Of a stretch of DNA of 64,000 nt, positions 1 through 14,960 are shown in pieces. The notes beneath the pieces are model-generated. The model had not been told where the DNA came from. It saw only the letters and a list, made by a program, of their open reading frames with translations, and searched no databases. The translations under genes and the position numbers were made by a program. Position 1 is the stretch's first letter. Every line of letters begins with the position of its first letter. The DNA is taken from positions 310,001-374,000 of the forward strand of contig JACDOX010000167.1 of the NCBI GenBank assembly GCA_014549065.1, in the 5' to 3' direction. This DNA comes from Cardinalis cardinalis (Eukaryota; Chordata; Aves; Passeriformes; Cardinalidae).

Positions 1-213
1 CCACATTCCACACATTTTGGGACAGAACTGAACCCCTTCAGCACCAGTTGTCCAGGTTCAAACTTTTTTCAGTAGCTCTTTAGCAGAGACAGGTTCACAG
101 ATAGAACAGACTCAAACAATTTGGAGAATAAGGATTTTTGCACTGATTCTATAACTCATCCCTTCAGCAGACCATAGTGGATGGAGCTTTGGCAAAATTT
201 TTTGCTTAAACAG

Positions 214-275
214 GGAACCACAGAACATTCTGCGTTGGAAGGAACCTATAGGGATCATTTAGTCCAACTCTAACT
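214..275 (-). mobile_element. CR1 LINE 3' end fragment
   Basis: The stretch starting ACCACAGAACATTC and continuing with GTTGGAAGGAACC and GGATCATTTAGTCCAAC is a diverged version of the CR1 3' terminus read in reverse (AATCATAGAAT...GTTGGAAGGGACC...GATCATCNAGTCCAAC). Beyond about 275 the resemblance fades, so only the terminal 60 bp are called. Confidence 0.5.
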
Positions 276-2716
276 GCTATGTGTGTACCTGCTATGCCAA
301 AACAGCAGAACAACAGCTTGCAGGAAGGCTCTGCCTTGCACACCCTCAAGTACCTNAAGTACTGCAGCATACCCAAACTTGTCAGAGGCCTGCAGGTAGC
401 AAAGGAACCACCACACAGGCTCCCACCATCCGCTGGATAATTAGCCAGATGGCAAGCCTGCAACAAAGCCACCATGAGGCAGTCCATGTTCCTGTTCACT
501 GAACCTTGTAATGCAGCTTAATTTCTCCAATCTAAATACCAAGCCCTGAAAGCTGCTGTATCTCTAGCCCATTTTCTAGTTAACATTAGGTATACAGAAG
601 GGAGCTGTTTGTATTAAAAATAGGACATGTCACATTAAGTCATTGGCACATTTTATAAAATCTGGGGAAAGTATTTTTTAGAAAGCATTCTAAACAATAC
701 TGGTGTTGTTCTTGCTACTTCTGTAATTCAAGGGGCATTCAGCACAGTAAGGCTGCCCGGTGGCCAAGTTCTAGTGAAAAAAGTCCAAGTTCAGCACCAT
801 AAACATTGCTAAATCTATAGAAATCCTTGTCCAGGTTACGAGATGGAGATAAGGACTTCTAAGAGCAACTCCTCTGCCAAATAGAAGGACCCTTGCCAGT
901 TGCTTCACCAGCAACTTTTAACCCAGCTTTAAACCACAGGTTTGTTATCAAAAGCTTTAGCTCAAGAGCCCCATAATGTGCAGCATTAATTCAGCTGACA
1001 CTGGGGCTGGTTGGTGCCCTGTCCTGTGATATTTCCTGGCATGTAGGTTCACAAAGCCACCTCTGACTGTAACATTCAAGATTGCGACCATGCAACTTGC
1101 TGTGGAACAAGTGACAGAAGCACACAGCAATGCTGCAACAGGGGCAAGGCAGCTAAGTTTACATATTTGTGTAAACTGAGCTTAAACACATGCTGAAGAT
1201 GTTACAAACCAGCCACTGCAGAGTACACATACAAACTGGTTTTCCTTAAATTGAAATGTCTGTGTGCAATTACTGCCAGCCAATGCACTGTGAAACCCTT
1301 TCTGTTTCACCAGAGCAATGTCATGCTATATTACTTTTAGATACTTTCATTGACACTTGGAGCTCTAATATTTCAATCACTACAAGTACTTCTGGGAAAG
1401 AAACATCTAGTAGCCAATTGCAGTACCAAAGCCACCATCTGAGGAAAAAACAGAGACCAGAGCAATGACCAGCATCTCAAGTAGGACTAAGTACGTCCTT
1501 CTCACCAGAAGAAGTTATTGCAATAAATCAAAGCAACATAAAAGAGTAATTTTCTCTGCACTGGCAACTGTAAGAATCTCAATCATTCCATCATACCAAC
1601 CTGATAATAATAATAATAGGGCAGATTTCAAGGAAAGATATTGCTTTTCTCATAAANCTACCAGCTGAGGTTTGGAACAAAACAAAAAGGTAAAGGCTTC
1701 TCATTTATTTTTTATTTCTTGGCTTCAGATGCATGAGGGAAAGAAAACCAGAGAGAAAAGTTGAAAGAAAAACATCTATTCAACATCAAATCATCCTAGC
1801 TGGTGGTAGAATTCTATCAACACCATAGAGGAGAGACCTCTGTAAAAAAATAGTCGTAAAGGCAGGAGTTACTCAGAGTAACACAAAACAATACNAAGGC
1901 TAGGAGAGTTGGTTAATCATATTTTTTACCCCTTCACAGAGCACAACTTAGTGATGCAAGACAGGACNGAGACGAATTTCAATAACAAGTAAAATGCCTT
2001 CCACCTCCTTACCCAAAGGTATGTAACTCTTTGAAATGGCTTGGGGTTTTGGCTGTTTGGTTTGGGTTTTTCGAGGTATATAAAGAGACTGATACAGATC
2101 TTCAGTGTACTGGNGGATCTGCAGGTTTATTAGCAGATCACTAGCTTTGTGAAACTGAATGCTGTATTTCAGCCAGGTCTGAAGACAGACCTGCACCCGT
2201 GGCTGAGTAAAGCAATTCTGAGACATCCACTGACCTGGAGGTACCAGCTCGTTAAGAGTCCTTAAGATGTTTTTCTCTCTTCTCCCCTCCATCACTGATC
2301 CTGAGACTTCAGGCACCAATCCTTCCATCCCAGATGATAGTTTTCAATTTAGAGCTTTTTGATGTGCATTCATCGCTTAGCACACCCCTCTACTCTAAAC
2401 AAAGTTTTCGCTCTTTTTTGATACAAATCTAGTTGAGTTTCAGAGCAGGAACTCTAATCAGAAAACATTAATTAGGCTGAAATAGCTAGACATAGCTGGT
2501 GGTTTTCCAGGTGATCTGCCAAACTGAAGGAGGGCCAGGTTTACAGAGCCACTTATTTCACTCCAGAAAGCAGTAAAAGAATTTTTAAATAAGCCTCACT
2601 GGTTTTTAAGTCCTTTCCCCATCCTAATTTAGAGGAATTACCAAAATATGTGTAAATATTAACAAGTAGAAACTGGACATACTCAGGAACTGCTAAATCA
2701 CAGAGTCATCACAGGT

Positions 2717-3125
2717 TCATAGAATGGCCTAGGTTGGAAGGGACCTCAAAGATCATCTTGTTCTCCCCGCCCTGGGCAGGGAAACATTCCACTACACCAG
2801 GCTGCTCAGAGCCCCATCTAACTCGGCCTTGAACACTTCCAGGGATGGTTCATTCACAANTTCTCCAGACAACCTGTTCTAGTATCTCACCACCTTCACA
2901 GCAAAGAATTTCTTCTTAATATCTAATCTAAACCTACTCTCTTTCAGTTTGAAGTCATTCATCCTTGTCCTGTCACCCCATGCCCTTGTAAGAAGTTCCT
3001 CCATCCTCCTTGACGGCTCCCTTTAGGTACTTTAAGGCTGCAATTAGGTCACCTCAAAGCCTTCTCTTCTCTAGGCTGAACAATCCCAATTCTCATAGCC
3101 TCTTCTTGAGAGANGCAACAACTCC
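2717..3125 (-). mobile_element. CR1 LINE 3' fragment, about 400 bp
   Basis: It begins with TCATAGAATGG, the reverse of the CR1 terminal octamers, followed by GGTTGGAAGGGACCTCAAAG. Further landmarks are the GAACACTTCCAGGGATGG segment, the 'caacctgttc...cctcaccacc' segment and the 'cttctcttctctaggctgaacaa' segment, all hallmarks of the avian CR1 3'UTR and ORF2 end read antisense. 5' truncation is typical of CR1. The right edge is approximate. Confidence 0.9.
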
Positions 3126-6100
3126 TCTTCTTAAACTTTTATACTTCCAGGGTTATTTTTAAAAAAAGTTTCTGCAAGACAAAAGCAAGTAGTTTTAAAA
3201 TAACTTCAGGAGATATCCATCTGGTCCTTCCAGTCTCGAAGAAGTGTCTAACTTGAACTGTTGACACCATTTAGGAGAGGTCCAACCCATACATAGTTTC
3301 TACCCCATCAAGGCCATGTCTGTTAGGTGGCCCTTGCCCTCTGAAGGACATTGTACATTCCATCAGCACTCAACTGACCATCGCACAGTCCCATCCTTCA
3401 GACAGGAACCTTCCAAAATTAACCAAGCACCTCTGGTTTAGTGCTGTGTGTGCTCACCATCCAAGCACTGCCTGCACCATCNGATGCACAATGAGACTCT
3501 AGTTCAGGCAGTGTTTTCTTACAATAGTCTTTGGCTGTGGGCAAACANTCGAGGCATTAACTCGAGGTCATGNTGACAAATACAGCAAAACTTGGAAACC
3601 CAGGGAAGGATGACAATAGATTTTGAAAAATCTGACCCAGCAATACAAAATGGCAACTGACAGAACTAATGGAGGATGGATTGAGTAAAGGATGGTATTT
3701 CACATGCATAAAAATATTTTGAAGTTGATTCTGGNGACAGAGACAGATCCATAAGGACATTCACTATGCACTGCAATACAGGATGGGCAGCACTACAATG
3801 TGCCAGGGAAGCAGCCCTGTCTTTGAAAAACAGGCATAGATCCATCTAAAAACTGATTAGACACATCGTGTTTGTTAACCCAAAAAATAAAAGGCTGAAT
3901 GAGGACTGCTGAAATTACCAAGGTACTCATTTGGAATTGACCACCATTAAATTTCATATGATTTACCAGTTAAGCTGAATGTTATGCTTTTATTATCACT
4001 GGCAATCAGCAGAATTAAATGCCATGCCCNAGTAATGCCCCAGGAAGAGCGCTTCTATTTTTGCATAATAAAAAGAACAAACTGACTTCAGCCCTGAAAA
4101 ATTAAAGGATTTGTCATGTTTATCAATTAAGACCACAGCCTGAAGTACAGCTTCAGATTACCAAGAGAAAGTTCTTCAGTCCTGCTAAACCAAAAGAACA
4201 AGTTTGCAATATCAAGGGGATAAAAACTCAGCAAGGGTCTAATACACTTCAGAATGTCAAGCTTGGAGTGGTATTTAGCAGACCTGTTTCATCCACACCT
4301 CCTGGCTCTCTGTTTGTCAGCATGAACATGTTATCACCGTTGCAACTGACTGCTGGCAATTCCCTGTGATGTTAATGAGTTCTGAATTTATGCAAAGTCT
4401 CCCAGTTGGTGCTTCCGCAAAATCTACCAACAGAGAGACANCAAGGAAGGATACCTGTGGTAAAAGCATCTAGCTTTCTTCCAGTTATTAACTAATATAG
4501 CAAGCCAGACTTCAGTGGCCATTTGAAAATCTTTCAAAACACATAATCAACTGGCCTAGGAAAAAAGAGTTGACAAAGATGCACGACAGCTCTGTTCATG
4601 TCCTACATATCTATTGAAAAAACTTTATGACATATTCCTATAATCTGATGAATCTTTCACAAAAGAAAAATCAAAAACCAGAAATAAAATGCTTGATCAT
4701 CAAAGCAATTAGGATTTGCAAAAAGCTGTTAGGACCTTGTGCAATCAAGTAAATCTGCAATGACAGAAGAACGTCACAGCTTTTTTACAGAATTATCCAC
4801 GGTTATTCAGAATCACAGCCACTGTCAAATATCCATGGCTTAATAAGAAGGAGGAAATTAAGTGAGCCAGCATCAAACACACACCTCTTATGCCAGTAAA
4901 AGAACCTTGTGGTCCTCCAGCAAGGTCCTAGGACATTAGCTACTGTGTTTCCCAAAAATCAGCACTGCTATGCACATTCCACTAAATATTGATTCAAGGG
5001 TTAATAATCTGGATAAGCAGGGGGAAACTTTGGGACTATTGGAGTTGATACGATGAAATACTGGTTTTCAGATCATAGNTGAAGAGTGAGATGGCAAATA
5101 CGTTCTCCATCTCATATGCAGATCCAACAACCAGGGTCCCACTCACTGAAAAGAGTCGAACTGTGTGCCTAATTCACCCATTTGTTAAATCNAGCACAAT
5201 TTATGGTCACAAACTAAGCAGAAAGCACTGCTCCTCTAGAAGTCAGTACAGAAGCAACTCTAATCTTGTAAGTTCTAGCAGTTAACCTTGTGGGACAAAC
5301 TTTTCTTACTGGGTTGGACTCTATGTGAAATAATTTTTTCCCAAAAGTCAGTGATTAATCTTTAGAATTCAGTGTTGCAAATATAGAACCTTAGAGTTAA
5401 TAAAAGCTCATATCTGACATTTCCCACTGTAGCACAGGGGAACTTCTTTTCTGCAGAAAGTATGAATTATAAATTCTATGTAGCTACATAATCCAAATAA
5501 AATATTCTCCCATAACCAGATAATCGCTTTATAATAATTCTTACATGCACAGCATGGATCATCTCAGCTATTTTCACAATCACTTTGCCCTAATTTTTGC
5601 AAGAAGTACAAGAAATTCTTTTCACAGAACTGCTTTTGTGATATGCTTTCTAAGGTACATCCACCAAAAGGTTTGGCTCTGCTGGAAATNATGAAAACAA
5701 GGAGCAGTATGACATTTTATTTCATCAGAGCAGCAGAGGAATGGCTAATGTTTTGCAGAATTCTAGACTATTTCTTCAGGTTTTATATTAGCATCCTGAA
5801 TGCTGTAAGTGGCAATTCCTGCTGCTTAAACCTCAGTACAGATGTGTCACAACATATTTTCAAGAAGAGCTGGACTTGCTCTAACTCCTTTAACAACACC
5901 CATTTCCCTCTAATTGCAGTGTTCAAAACTGGAAGCTGATCCGACTTTTGACACACACATTAACAGAAATGGAATCACAACCCAGCAGTTTCTCCTTGGC
6001 TTATCAACTGCCAAGAACCCAACGTGAAGCGCAGCTTTTACACGCTCCACTGGGCTAGGTGACCTCCATCCTCAGAGCCTGAGAACATGCTGCTCCTGTT

Positions 6101-7329
6101 ACTATTCTCAGAACTGCAATTCCCTTTTTTCCCCCTTAAATAAAGGGGAATTAAGATTAGAGATCTAGACAGACCCACAGGCCCAAAAGAGATTGGTAGG
6201 GGCAGAGAGGAATTGTTAAGTCTTTCCCTGGCCTACAACACAATTTTCCTGCAAGATCCTTTGAAGTTTTAGAATTCTAGGCTTAGAAAAGAAAGCTTTT
6301 TCTGCTGTTTTCATATCACATGGATCCTGTGAAAGCCCTATTACACACTTCCATTCCCATCTTATCCACATATCCCCTAGCTTTTCTCAAGGGATACCNT
6401 GCTAGGCTTTCTCTTGTTCCACATATATTCCAGAGACAGATGCTGCTGTGAGAAACAAGGTTCAGGTATGGTGCATTGCCTTGTGCTTTCAAAATAATTC
6501 CACATTCACTACCACTAGGGCTCAATGCCACAACTAAAAAGGCACCAGATAATTTTGATGATGCAGGCTGTACTTATGCTAATCTATTTTGCCTATGGAA
6601 CAAAGACGTCCCACAGAAGCATTAGTGGAAGTGTTGCTGCAGAGGGGAGGCTGCCCAGTAAGAGCTGGTTCCTGTACTGACACTGGAGCTCTGAACATTT
6701 CTCTGCACATCTCAGGCCCTTGCTCCAAACTAGTGAAGTCTGGANGGTTGAACCTTCTCTAGTTCTGTTCCATCACCATGACTGCCCCTTTCCATGCACT
6801 GACTGACAAAGCAGTGACTGCACAATCTGTATGTGGTGTTCAGCTGGAGANTCTGCTCTGGCCATCACAGACAGTGTATTTTTCATTTGCATCACATGTT
6901 GTTGGGAAAAAGGTCATGCTTTCATACAAAGAAGTATATTGTTTTTAGACATGCCAATCACAAGACTCTGCCAGACAAAAGCTTTGCAATGCCATCTCTG
7001 GTTAGGAACATTCCTATTCATTTCAATTAACAACANGTACCCCATGCAACACACACGTCCTTGCCACCCTCTCATTTTTCAGGTCACTATGCTCAAACAG
7101 CTCCTTGGATATTCAGGTTCTGCAAACTTCAGAAATTTTAAAATTTGTNTTTTATTACACATCAAGCTACTTACAACAAATAACAACAAAACAAGTTTGA
7201 TATTAGAAATTAGGCCCTACAATTGAGTCACTATCAATGAGGATAAGACCCATGAGTATTAAAATTATAAGTNCTTTCCTCTACTATGTTAAACACTACA
7301 GATAAAAGCCTTTTAAATCAGAGATTTCT

Positions 7330-7480
7330 AACCAAGCCCCCCCAGGCACTTTCCTGTAGTTCAACCCTTAACCTGTATTGGTGCATATTCCTCACTAGGT
7401 GCAAGACTCTACACTTAGCTTTGTTGAACTTCATTATTTGATTTGAATCTCCCTACCTTCTCTTTTCTAACAGATATCAG
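7330..7480 (-). mobile_element. Ancient CR1 LINE fragment
   Basis: A diverged stretch containing GTGCAAGACTCTACACTTAG followed by TTTGTTGAACTTCAT matches the CR1 segment that normally reads 'ggtgcaggactttgcacttg...cttcgttgaacttcatgagg'. No 3' terminus is preserved. Recognition rests on this block alone, so the edges are uncertain. Confidence 0.6.
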
Positions 7481-10400
7481 ACCTTCTGCTTCAACCCCAA
7501 GAAACTGCTTTCCTAGAACTAGCTGGCTCAAAACATGGGAAGTCCCATCTGCCTCCCTTGCCCTATCATTAATCTACTGTAAGGCTGGTACATCAGCCAA
7601 AGAGTGAAATGTGAACAGTTCACTGTCTGGGGACATGACTTAAGCCAAAAGAGCTTAGGCAAGTGTAAACAAACTTACTCTTCTGAATTTACAAATGTGG
7701 GTCTAACCAACAGGTCCTTTTCAATACTGCAATACACTGCCAATGAGCTCTTCTGCAGGGACTACAGTACTTACCCACTTAAAGGGAAAAAGCAAGTTTT
7801 TAAGTCTGAGACACCATCACAGAGGTGAGCACAGAAACTCAAAAAATATCAAATCACCATAGTTAATGANGCAAAAAAAGTGAAATGATGAACTGATGAA
7901 GACACAGATTTAATTGCATTTAAGGGAGCTAAAAATGCTTGGTCCACCAGGTAAAAAAGATCTACTGGCCAGCTGTAAGACATCTGTTTGAAAGAAAGGA
8001 GCATGAGCGTCCACCACCAAAGCAGGCTATCTCATCCCAGCTAAAAAGCACTTCCAATGCCTCTGGCAAACTTGCTGAAAAAAGAGAAACCACCATGCCC
8101 CAAATTCAGCAGGGAATAGGGACGGAAACAATAATTAGATCAGCATAAGCAACTCTGACATTGATGCAAGAGCCAAGATTGGTTTTCACCCAGGGCAACA
8201 TACAAAGAAAGACATGAAACAAGAAATAAACCTAGGTAAACATTTTGCTTGGGTATGGGTGTACTAAATCACTAACAGACATTCCCATGCAATCAGTAAA
8301 GCACGCAAGAGAGAAATGATCATTAGAATATTGCTGCTCTGCCTGGCTTAGGAAAAGGATTATTAGACTGAATNCTGCAGAGACCAAAAGATACGTGCTT
8401 GTATAAATGGGAGTTGGCTCAGAAAGGAAACTGAAAAGAAACTAAGAAAAAGCAGTGTCAGACAAGCATGAGTCAAGACACCATACCAAGTTCAAAGAGG
8501 AACAATCCATGTCTGAAGGTNCTGGATGCTGAACAAAATAGCAGCTCCTCAGAAAAGCTCTAACACAGACTATTCTGGAAGCATGCTGAGGAGAGAGCTG
8601 AGGTATGTATGTTCTACCTGCTTCAGCACTGCACACAGAGTCTAAACAATGTACTCTGGCAGGCAGATGGTGCTGGGTTACAGGAGTCACTTGGTGGCCA
8701 GTTATTTGATAGCCAAAGACTTTGTTCTACGCAGTAGAAATTAGCAGGCTCAGGAAGAATTTAAATTCTTAGTTCTAACAAAGTAACTTGTTCACAGCAG
8801 AGGCTGAATCCCCAGTAGAGAGCTCACCACTACAGCTGAAACACCTTCTTAAGACGAAACAAACAGTTCTCTCCCTTTTCCCTTCTGTATAGGAAANAAG
8901 GTCTTATCCATCTTTAGAGAGCCAAGGCTCTTCTCAACAAAAGCAATACATGCTACCTTCAACTTTACTAAAAATACACTTTTCTCAGTCCACAACTAAG
9001 ATGACTGCGACTCACCTAGTAAAAGCAGTTGGGATGCAGCCTGAATACTCTGCACATATTTAGGAGAGCATTTCTTTGTAAAGAAGTTTCCTGATGTGAT
9101 AAAACCTTGCTATCCTGTGAATTGGTGATGGATGTGTCCAAAAGTTCAGCAGATTTGCTAGCAATTATTCTTCAAAATCAAGCAAATTTCCACTACAATT
9201 TCACTCACTCTGACTCAGTAATATTCAGAGACAAACCAATGAAACAAATTCTTGCTTCCGACTGCTTACCACAAAATGGACACCAATCCATTGCACAAGA
9301 TGACACCCTAAAATTCAGGAGAATAATGGTTCAGACTACAAAGGCTTTGAGCTGAACTGATGGATTAACTAGTGGCAAGTGGCTGCGTCACTACAATGTT
9401 AATTTTGTAGTGCCAGATACAGAATAACCTTGGGGAAACCTTATACTCGAAACAGCACAAGACCTCACTGAAGATGTACGGCATGTGTGAGTGTGAGGGG
9501 AAAGTGTAGACACATTTCTACAGACTGCCTATGGGAAGTGACAAATAACTGTTCTACGTAGAAGCTGAAAGGCAACTACTCCAGCCAAGATCTTAAAATG
9601 TCTAAAAAAACAGGTACACCATCGTCACTGACTGACTAGAGGTCCTGCTGTCAGCCAACTTTTAATCATCTAGCCCACAGACCAAACTGGTAATGGGGTC
9701 TCCTCCTCTATCCTCACCAAGTTTAGGCTTCAACTTCACCAAAGTAAAATGTACCTCCAGACAGGTCACAGTCCTGTTGGTAAGCTGAGGGCTTTCCTGG
9801 AATGAAGTCCTGCAGAAATCAAGGCATGCCTTGTTCTCTTCTCTCACCCTGGAATTTTCCTCACCTTGTCTCCTTACAGACCTGCCACTACCTACTGACA
9901 GAGAAAGGACACAGCTATACAGCAGAAATTGCTGTCAGAGTAGGTATTAACATCACGCTACAGCTAACAAGCTCTAGGGAATGATGGTAGAATCCCAAGA
10001 GTTGACTGTGCAGATTTAATTGTTCATAGAGGTCACTGCCCCCTTTTAAATACCTTTCTTCACTCAGAAAGAGATTTCCAAACATGACTCACAGAACAAC
10101 TGTAGTCAGAAGTTATACAAAAAAATAGAGAAGAAGGAGCAATGTTCCTGCAGAGAGTGCCAGCCAGAACACACTCCCATATCCTGACAGGTCANCCTCC
10201 AGACACTACAGCACATCCCTCACCAGCTTCCTTTGGGAGCATGTGCTGGATTACGGCTGNAGTTTTAGCCTGGCCTGGGGTGGCAACAAAAATGTTTCTG
10301 TATCTCTGCACCTCAGGCCTGACATGGGACAGGGAAGNGACAGGACAGAATCCCAATTAACTGAAGTGTTCAGGGAGGCAATCTTTAGGCCACTGTTACA

Positions 10401-13400
10401 GATGACATGACAGCACATCAAAAAAAGCTGTATAACTAAAAGCAACATTATCTGAAATCAATTTTTTCAGGACCCATAGTCCTGCAACATTACAAATCTC
10501 ATGTACNGTAAGCATTTACAAAACTAGTAGCTGTGTAACCCCTGGGCTACATTACAACGAATATATATAAGGATGACATTTTCATTTTAGAAGCTTTTTC
10601 CTTCTAGAAAAATGTGGGATTTTTGTACCTGCACTATAGACCTAATGTTATATTAACATACTATTTATAAGCCCTATAGGTATAGCATTTCATTTTGCTT
10701 TAGTTACTTTTGGTTTTCTGTTCTTCATTTTCCTTACTTTACAAAGATCTTAGCATGCAGCACAACTTTCTTAAGGTGAGATAGGCAGTATTTTGAAGAA
10801 ATAAAGAATGCAGATTTTATAAGCGTGCCAAGCACTCACACTCTCTGCTGACTAAAATTACAGTTTTTTTTAAAAAAACAAAGTATCTGCTAGATAATAN
10901 AATTTATTTTCATTCTCTTCTGATGTTAAAAAACAAAGCTGTACGTAAGTGCATCTTCTGTACCTTCAAAATTTCTGAAAATTTTACACTTTCAGAACTG
11001 GTGCAGATTTGGCATCTCAGCTGAAGAGCCAGCAGTATCACTGTAGGATTTGGCTGAACAAAACCCTTACTTTGGCTGTCATCATCATAACTACAGCTAC
11101 AAGCCTGAGGCCCCTGCTGGCAAGTAACCAGGCCAGGCACAATGATTCAGATTGAGATATAGGAACCACCAGCCCAATTTCTCTGGAAAGAGCTCCCATT
11201 TTTCATGTGGGCTGAAAACCAGGAAACTGAAATACTGCATTCCTGCTGTTTTCAGAAAGTGAGCCAAAGTCTTAGAAGTTTGTGTCAAAGCTCCACTGAA
11301 GCTGCTGCACTTCGACAGATGCGTTCTTGGGAAAAGGTACTGATGCCATGTAAGCAAAAGCACTTTTACTCTACTTTCATTTTTGTGCTAAGAACAGAAA
11401 CTGCCTGTGTTGGTCTATAGGAGCAATGTGTGATCCAACACTGTCACCTGTCACTCTGCCATCACACGCCAGCCAGGGCTTGGTGCATGCAAGAGACACT
11501 GGCTCAGGAGGCATCCATGTTCCAACAGACTCAAGATACAACCCCACTGCACTGTGCTCAGTATGTTTCATTTTAACAAAGATTCCAAGGGTTTGGCAAG
11601 AGCTTAGGTAACAGTCCAAAACAAAGATTCAAAAATCACAGGGAGAGTGTGCAGTGAGACACCAGTGCTGAAGAAAAGATGGCTCTACACACAACTACAG
11701 GGCCAGCCATTCTTATTTCAAAGGAAATTTTACTTCTTTTTTGTCTGCAGCATCCTCACTGTACAAGTTTCCCTTCATCTCTCACTCCCTTTAATATCTA
11801 CCACTGTACTAAGAATTTTATGTTAGGAAACCTTCCCAGCAAAAAACTTGCTAGAAAACAAATTTTCATAACAAATGCATCACCACCAACAGACCAGGAA
11901 AAATTGACTAGTTGGAAGGNAAGACATCAAATACCAACTCTATCAGCCAAGAAAGCTATCTNCCAAGTGTAAGTGTCCCAGAAATAATGAATTTCAGGGC
12001 TCATCACATCCCTGCAAACCCTGAACTGATTTTATCTGGAAATAACCCACTACCCAGCAGCTAAGGCAGAGAGACCTTTCTGTGAGTGCAGAAGGATCAC
12101 AGCAGATTGAGCTGGAAATGAACAGAATCTTAGCAGAACAGAGTTCCTGCAGTTGAGCTTGCATGATGTTGATAAGGATGACGTGATACAAAACATTAGG
12201 AGTAAACAAAACACCCTGTAAATTAGTTTATATTAATTTGAAAAGGCAGACATTTTTAGAATAGAAGCCAAATCTGACCAATACACAAGAATAGAAATGT
12301 GCATCAGAACAAATAGTTCCATTTTCATGGACAGGCATGACATGGATGTGACCAAGTGCCAGCTACCAGCCTGTCTTCTTTTCCAGGATGAAAATGTACA
12401 GAATTGTACCACAACATCAAAATATTCAGTGTAACGTGTCTCTCCAAGATTTGAAACACTGGGCCTCATCCCATCTGACAACTGGATGATGTTTAACCAG
12501 GTTATTCCAGGTTACCAGGTACTGTATGCCATCTTGTCCAGCTGCACATAGCAACTCTGTCTCATTAAGCCTTGCGCTGAACCTCTCTTTGGGGTACACA
12601 TCAGTTACCCAGCAGTTCTCAAAACACATTTGCAGAGGTCACACAGAGTCAGGCCAGCTTGCCTGACTTCACAATGCTTATCCAAACAAGCTGGAAAGAC
12701 GAGGAAAAAGACTACCCACCTCATTAATTTCACATCACTGCATCCAATGTGAAGCGTTGGAGGGCATGTATGATGGGCCTGGCCAACATGCGACCTGCAG
12801 GCCAAACGCCTCTCAGCTCTGCAATATAATCCCTATCTGACTTGTTATCAGCAGAGAGAAACTTGCAACAACCAGAGATCCTGGTAGGCTTTGTCCAGCC
12901 TGTACTAGTTGGGTGCTGCCCTTAGCCTTGCAACAGGAACCTAACATAGACCTTGGTGGGACAAGGCTGTCAAATAGACAATGTTCCCCAACCAGACGCA
13001 TTTTAGCTTCAAAGAACTTAGTTTTGCAAAAAGCCATGTCAGGTTCTCTGTCCCTGCTCTGTAAATAAAGCACTGGTTACTGTCAGGATGTGCTGCCAGC
13101 AGACACCAGACATCAGTGTACTATCACCCCTGACAGACAGCTGATCAATAAATAGCGCGAGTGGCAGTGGCAGGTCTGGAGGGTGAAAGGGTTCAGAAAG
13201 GTTTCAGACTGTGTTCTAAAAAAGGTACAGCTTCTATATGCCAAAGAGAAGCCAATCTTTTAATTTTGAAGATGGGCAGACCAGGAGGCCTGTCAGATGG
13301 TTTCCAGGCAGATCAGCAGCAGCTGTCCTGGAGTTCAGAATAAAGACATCAAAAGCTAAGATGACACTTTATCCATACAGATGAACAGACATTCGAAAGC

Positions 13401-13831
13401 ATGCATGCAGGTAACAACACAAAGTTCAGGATTTTGAGCAAACCCTAGCTTCACAAACCTCACTTCAGGACCTGCCACACACTGGCCAGCACTCTGAGAG
13501 AAAAGTGCTTTCCTGGGACACCCTGTTCCCATTGGAACAGGATGAAAAAATATTTCATCTAGTGTATATTCTATAAATCAAGGAAGGGACNTTCTTTGTT
13601 TGCTTTTAGCAGGGAATAATGTTTAGAAACATTTATTTTTATATACAGATTCAGTGGCAAGTCATGGTGACTTTTAGGTAGCACGTGAAAAACAAACTTT
13701 TACTTCAGCTTTCTGGATGTGGAAAAGAGTGACAGATGCATCTCTCCCTGAGACCACCGGAAATGAAAGCTTTTAAACTGGGAAGTAGACAGTAAGTCCT
13801 GAGANTATAAGGTTATTCTGTACTTTTGCNC

Positions 13832-14422
13832 TGATTTTGACAGGGATAAAGTTCATTTTCTTCACAGTGGCTACTGTGGGGCTGTNTTTTGGGTTTGTGC
13901 TNAAAACAGTATTGATAACACAGAGATGTTTTAGTTATTGCTGGGCAGCCCTTTCAGAATCAAGGCCTTTTCTGCTTCTCACCCCACCNCATCAGCCAGG
14001 AGTCTGGGGGTGCACAAGAGGCTGGGCAGGCACACAGATAGGACAGCTGACCCCAAATGACCACAGGGATATTCCATACCATATGCTCAGCATACAAAGC
14101 TAGGAAGAAGGACAAGAGGGGATGTTTGGGGTGATTTTTTGGAGGTATTTTTCCTCCCAAGTATTCACCAGGTGTAATGGAGCCCTCCCTTCNTCTCTGG
14201 NCATGGCTGAACACCTGCCNGCCCAAAGGAAATGGTGGATAGATTCCTTGTTTTGCTTTGCTTGTGTGCATGGTTTTAGCTCTACTTATTAAACTGTCTT
14301 CATCTCAACCCACAAGTTTTCTCACTTTTACTTGTCTGATTCTCTCCCCCATCCTGATGTGGGAGGAAAGTGAGCAAGTGGCTGTGAGTGATTTATTTGT
14401 TAACTGCGTTTAAACCACAACC
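13832..14422 (+). mobile_element. Solo LTR, songbird ERVL-like family
   Basis: A block of about 590 bp recognised by several landmarks in order: a 5' part with TTTTGACAGGGATAAAG, then TGATAACACAGAGATGTTTT, CTTTTCTGCTTCTCACCCCA, GATATTCCATACCATATG, a polyadenylation signal ATTAAA at 14288-14293 and the 3' segment with CAACCCACAAGTTTTCTCAC. It ends near TTTAAACCACAAC. It is the same family as the minus-strand copy at 33638-34167. No internal retroviral coding sequence adjoins it, so it is a solo LTR left by recombination. The edges and any target-site duplication are not clear because both ends have decayed. Confidence 0.85.
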
Positions 14423-14868
14423 TTAAAAGTACAGAATGGGAGGGAGAGTGACAGACACACAGTAATTGTAATGGCACAAAGCAGTAGCATTGGCCAGAAC
14501 TGTATCTCCCAAAACCAAATTAATATGAGAAATCCCAGACTGGCAAGGATTCTTGCAAGTATCCAGTCCCTATCTGCAAAGTACAGACCAGGAACTACAA
14601 AGCAGAGGAAACTANCAGAAATGCTGTAGCAGTCTTGCTACATCCCACTGCTGAGACAAGTGTCAACATTTCCATGCCTGTGGAAAAATCCTGTACACCC
14701 AGTCACAACAATTGTGTGTGCAGACCCCTGAACACTCAAGACCCCCAGAACCACAAGGTTTCACTATGAGCTCCAGTAGTTAGAAAAGAACTGAAGCCCT
14801 GAAGCACAGATTCAGAGTATTTTTTTAATGCAAGTATTAAAGCTCTTTGTGAAATTTTTCTTATTCTA

Positions 14869-14960
14869 ATGTTGAAGGAAACTGTCTCCTAAGCTTACTA
14901 TCACTGCTGCCCAANCCACCATCATATTCTGAGATAACTGGGGTGGACCAGAGAAGCTGT
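14869..14960. repeat. Copy 1 of an intronic duplicated block (~90 bp)
   Basis: This block shares GTTGAAGGAAACTGT, CCTAAGCTTACTATCACTGC and TGGACCAGAG with 16360-16450, in the same orientation and about 1.49 kb apart, at roughly 85% identity by eye. Weaker similarity may extend about 50 bp further left (shared TTTAATGC and TTTCTTATTCTAA-like sequence). It is either a local duplication or two copies of an unnamed dispersed repeat. Confidence 0.75.
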